From Azospirillum sp. SYSU D00513 (GTDB lineage: Bacteria; Pseudomonadota; Alphaproteobacteria; Azospirillales; Azospirillaceae): 64,000 nt of DNA. The stretch spans positions 29,999 through 93,998 of the forward strand of contig NZ_JAFIQV010000032.1 of NCBI RefSeq assembly GCF_017356015.1, written 5' to 3'. Positions 60,178 to 64,000 of this stretch are shown piece after piece. The translations under genes were made by a program, and so were the position numbers. The notes beneath the pieces are model-generated. The model did not search any database and was not told the origin of the DNA. It saw only the letters and a list, made by a program, of their open reading frames with translations. The first letter of the stretch is position 1. Every line of letters starts with the position of its first letter.

Positions 60178-61155
60178 TCACGCACGGGCGGGAACCGCGC
60201 CGCGCGCCGGCCAGGCGACCAGCAGCAGCCGCTGGAGCGCGATGAAGGCGAAGAGCAGGACTCCGACGGCGATCTTGGTCCACCAACTGCTGAGCGTCCC
60301 GTCGAAGGTGATGTAGGTCTGGATCAGTCCCTGGATCAGCACGCCGACGAAGGTGCCGATCACATGGCCGTACCCGCCCGTCAGCAGCGTGCCCCCGATG
60401 ACCACGGCGGCGATGGTGTCGAGTTCGACCCCCGTCGCGGCCAGCGGATAGCCGGCGGAGGTATAGAGGGAGAAGACGATCCCGGCAAGCGCCGCCAGAC
60501 CGCCCGACAGTGTGTAGATCAGCACCGTCGTGCGCGCGATCGGCACGCCCATGAGCCGCGCGGAGGTCCGGTTGCCGCCGATCGCGTAGACGTTCCGGCC
60601 GAAGCGCGTGAAATGCGCCAGAACCATGGCCGCCAAGAACAGCGCCAGCATCGCCATGGCGATGAGGCTGAGCCGTCCCCCGCCCGGCAGGGCCAGAGCC
60701 ACGTCGTTCAGCTCGCCGTAGAGCGGGTGGTTGATCGGCACCGAATCCGTGGTCAGCAGGAAGCCGATGCCGCGGACCAGGAACATGCCGGCCAGCGTGA
60801 CGATGAAGGCCGGCATCTCCAGGTAATGGATGATCCACCCCATCGCGGCGCCGAACAGCCCGCCCAGCCCCAGCGCCATCGCGAAGGCGAGCCAGGGCGG
60901 AACCTGGTGCTGCTCGATGGCGATGGCCAGGAACACGGTCGTGAAGGCGATCACCGATCCCACCGACAGGTCGATCCCGCCGGAGATGATGACGAAGGTC
61001 ATGCCGATGGCCGCGATGCCGATGAAGGCGTTGTCGGTCAGCAGGTTGCCCAGCACCCGCGTGGAGGTGAAGTTCGGGAACTGCATCGCGCAGAAGGCAT
61101 AGCCGGCGATGAAGACGAGGATGGTGGCGATCAGCGGCAGGTAGCGGCGGGTCAT
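60178..61155 (-). CDS. Sugar ABC transporter permease, YjfF-like
   Basis: A 325 aa RbsC/YjfF-type permease with about 9 hydrophobic helices. The stretch NAFIGIAAIGMTFVIISGGIDLSVGSVIAFTTVFLA carries the conserved GGIDLSVGS motif, and LTGGYGHVIGTFVGVLIQGLIQ the late one. Overlaps the previous permease gene by 4 bases. In galactofuranose-type importers (YtfQRT-YjfF) this is the second permease, but other sugars such as ribose relatives remain possible. Confidence 0.9.
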   Translation of the reverse strand: MTRRYLPLIATILVFIAGYAFCAMQFPNFTSTRVLGNLLTDNAFIGIAAIGMTFVIISGGIDLSVGSVIAFTTVFLAIAIEQHQVPPWLAFAMALGLGGLFGAAMGWIIHYLEMPAFIVTLAGMFLVRGIGFLLTTDSVPINHPLYGELNDVALALPGGGRLSLIAMAMLALFLAAMVLAHFTRFGRNVYAIGGNRTSARLMGVPIARTTVLIYTLSGGLAALAGIVFSLYTSAGYPLAATGVELDTIAAVVIGGTLLTGGYGHVIGTFVGVLIQGLIQTYITFDGTLSSWWTKIAVGVLLFAFIALQRLLLVAWPARGAVPARA

Positions 61156-62158
61156 GCCCGGTCCCTCCGGTTGGCGCGGCGGGCGAGGATGGATTTCAGG
61201 GCGGGCGACTGGAGCAGCAGCACCGCCATCACCACCGTCGCCTTGACGATGAGGTTGAATTCCGGCTTGAAGCCGCTGAGCAGGATGCCCGTGTTCATCG
61301 CCTGGATGATGAGCGCGCCGACCACCGCCAGGGCTAGGCTGAACCGACCGCCGAACAGGGAGGCGCCGCCGATGACCACCGCGAGGATGGCGTCCAGCTC
61401 CAGCCAGAGCCCGGCGTTGTTGGCGTCCGCCCCCCGGATGTCGGCGGCGACGATCAGCCCGGCGACCGAGGCGCAGAGGCCGCACCAGACATAGACCGCG
61501 ATGGTGACGAGCCGCGTGTTGACGCCGGCGTAGGCGCTGGACAGCCGGTTCACCCCGACCGATTCGATGAAGAGGCCGAGTGCCGTCAGCCGGACGACCG
61601 CCGCGGTCAGCACCAGCATCCCCAGCATGATGACCACCGGCATGGGCACGGTCAGGAAGGCGCCGCTGCCGACGGCGGCGAGTGCCGGGTCGGTGAAGGT
61701 GACGATCTGCCCCTCGGTGATGAGCTGGGCGATGCCCCGCCCGACCACCATCAGGATCAGCGTGGCGATGATCGGCTGGATCTGCAGGACCGCCACGAGG
61801 ATGCCGTTCCACAGGCCGCAGGCGACGCCGATCCCGAGCGAGACGAGCAGGATCACCGGCAGCTCGTGCCCGTCCTGGGCGAGCGTCGCCGCCCCCGCCC
61901 CGGCGATGGCCATGACGGCGCCGACCGACAGGTCCACTCCCTTGGTCGCGATCACCAGCGCCATGCCGAGCGCCAGCAGCGCCACCGGCGCGCCGCGGTT
62001 CAGCACGTCGATCAGGCTGCCGAACAGCCGGCCGTCCTGGAAGCGGATGTCGAAGAAGTCGGGAAAGACCAGCCAGTTGGCGATCATCACGGCCAGCAGG
62101 GCCGCGACCTGCGGCAGGCTGCGCGACAGGGCCGGAAAGGATGGAATGGACATGGCGC

Positions 62159-62162
<4 letters not shown>
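61152..62162 (-). CDS. Sugar ABC transporter permease, YtfT-like
   Basis: A 336 aa permease with 8-10 hydrophobic helices and the RbsC-family motif ALLALGMALVIATKGVDLSVGAVMAIAGAGAATLAQ. A GTG start at 62162 is preferred: GGGGAG lies 6 bases upstream and the GTGA overlaps the ATPase stop, giving translational coupling. An ATG at 62153 is the alternative. Together with the YjfF-like permease and YtfR-like ATPase it would form one importer. Confidence 0.88.
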
Positions 62163-63679
<1,517 letters not shown>

Positions 63680-63735
63680 GAAGGCCTCTTGAAGGCAGGT
63701 GGGCGAGCACTGAATCAGGAAGGACATGGCCCGGT

Positions 63736-63895
63736 GCACCCCTCTCCCCGCCGGGGAGAGGGAGGGACCCGCCGCGAAGCGGTGGGAGGGTGAGGGCAAG
63801 GCGTCCTCCAGAAGCCGCGAAGGGACCGATGGTCCCTTCGCCTAATTCGCACCCTCACCCCAACCCTCTCCCGGGACGGGAGAGGGGATCGACCC
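63736..63895. repeat. Palindromic intergenic repeat cluster
   Basis: A nested set of inverted repeats: outer CCCCTCTCCCC... at about 63739 matched by ...GGGAGAGGGG near 63890; CACCCTCACCCC near 63850 matched by GGTGAGGG near 63792; and an inner perfect hairpin CGAAGGGACC-GAT-GGTCCCTTCG (63819-63841). Short CCTCTCCC palindromes of the same style flank the repeat in the urt operon. It is non-coding. Confidence 0.75.
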
Positions 63896-63925
63896 GTGCT
63901 TTCTTAAACCCTCAGAGCCTGTTTG

Positions 63926-64000
63926 ATTAGGCTTCTGGCTTGTAATCTCGGCCATAGGCGCGGAGTGCTCGATCGAAAGCAGCGATTTCTACGGCATCTT
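63926..64000 (-). CDS. Partial CDS, C-terminus of an unidentified protein
   Basis: A minus-strand frame open at the right edge: DAVEIAAFDRALRAYGRDYKPEA then a stop at 63926. Too short to assign; it could be a real gene's end or an element remnant near the adjacent GAGCCTGTTTGATTAGGC-like sequence. Confidence 0.3.

Overview
The window is very GC-rich, with strongly biased third codon positions. It holds a dense mix of ABC importers, oxidoreductases, a sigma-32 paralogue and many small regulatory modules. Together with a urtABCDE urea importer, Tat-exported molybdo- and quinoproteins and several toxin-antitoxin pairs, this points to a soil or plant-associated alphaproteobacterium. An Azospirillum-like member of the Rhodospirillales is most likely; that is an inference, since no rRNA or other taxonomic marker is present. 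No tRNA, rRNA or CRISPR array was seen.

Layout. 8-8757: a peptide-type ABC importer operon (ATPase, two permeases, binding protein) with a class II aldolase-family protein and an M20 deacylase, divergent from a LysR regulator. 8864-11632: an AT-richer island of three unusual genes (a membrane protein, a secreted protein, and a small protein with a CHAT/caspase-like His...Cys pattern). 11966-22464: urtABCDE, divergent from a very large NCS1-permease/Cys-rich/hybrid histidine kinase fusion and its LuxR-type response regulator. 22484-24815: a lipoprotein, a DUF4160/DUF2442 pair with an inverted-repeat operator candidate, and a helix-hairpin-helix protein. 24883-28697: an ArsR repressor divergent from a monooxygenase / acyl-CoA ligase / thiolase cassette. 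28707-32346: a BrnT-type toxin with an XRE antitoxin, a nitroreductase, an RpoH sigma factor, a trypsin-like protease and a small lipoprotein. 32742-37130: a second AT-richer scar with a frameshifted subtilase, a divergent gene resembling only that subtilase's N-terminal prodomain, and wrecked IS5- and IS481-type transposases.

37514-41407: a repeat-containing secreted protein and a LodA/LodB-type quinoprotein oxidase pair. 41573-43818: a complete polar amino-acid (cystine-like) ABC importer. 43842-50583: an FAD monooxygenase, a beta-hydroxyacid dehydrogenase, a YjdM protein, a SugE/Gdx exporter under a guanidine-II riboswitch, a thioredoxin-reductase-like enzyme divergent from an Rrf2 regulator, and a ThDP enzyme. 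51026-56007: a Tat-exported two-subunit molybdenum hydroxylase and a SNF2-like helicase with a small partner. 56288-59321: an alcohol dehydrogenase, a YciF-type ferritin-like protein, MntP under a yybP-ykoY (Mn2+) riboswitch, and a cupin. 59406-63679: a GntR/FadR regulator behind a YtfR/YtfT/YjfF-type sugar importer that lacks a binding-protein gene in the window. The right end is a palindromic repeat cluster and the 3' end of an unidentified gene.

The candidates most likely to be undescribed are the CHAT-like island (8864-11632), the subtilase with its free prodomain-like protein (32742-35317), and the permease-Cys cluster-kinase fusion that may sense the substrate imported by UrtABCDE (18033-22464).
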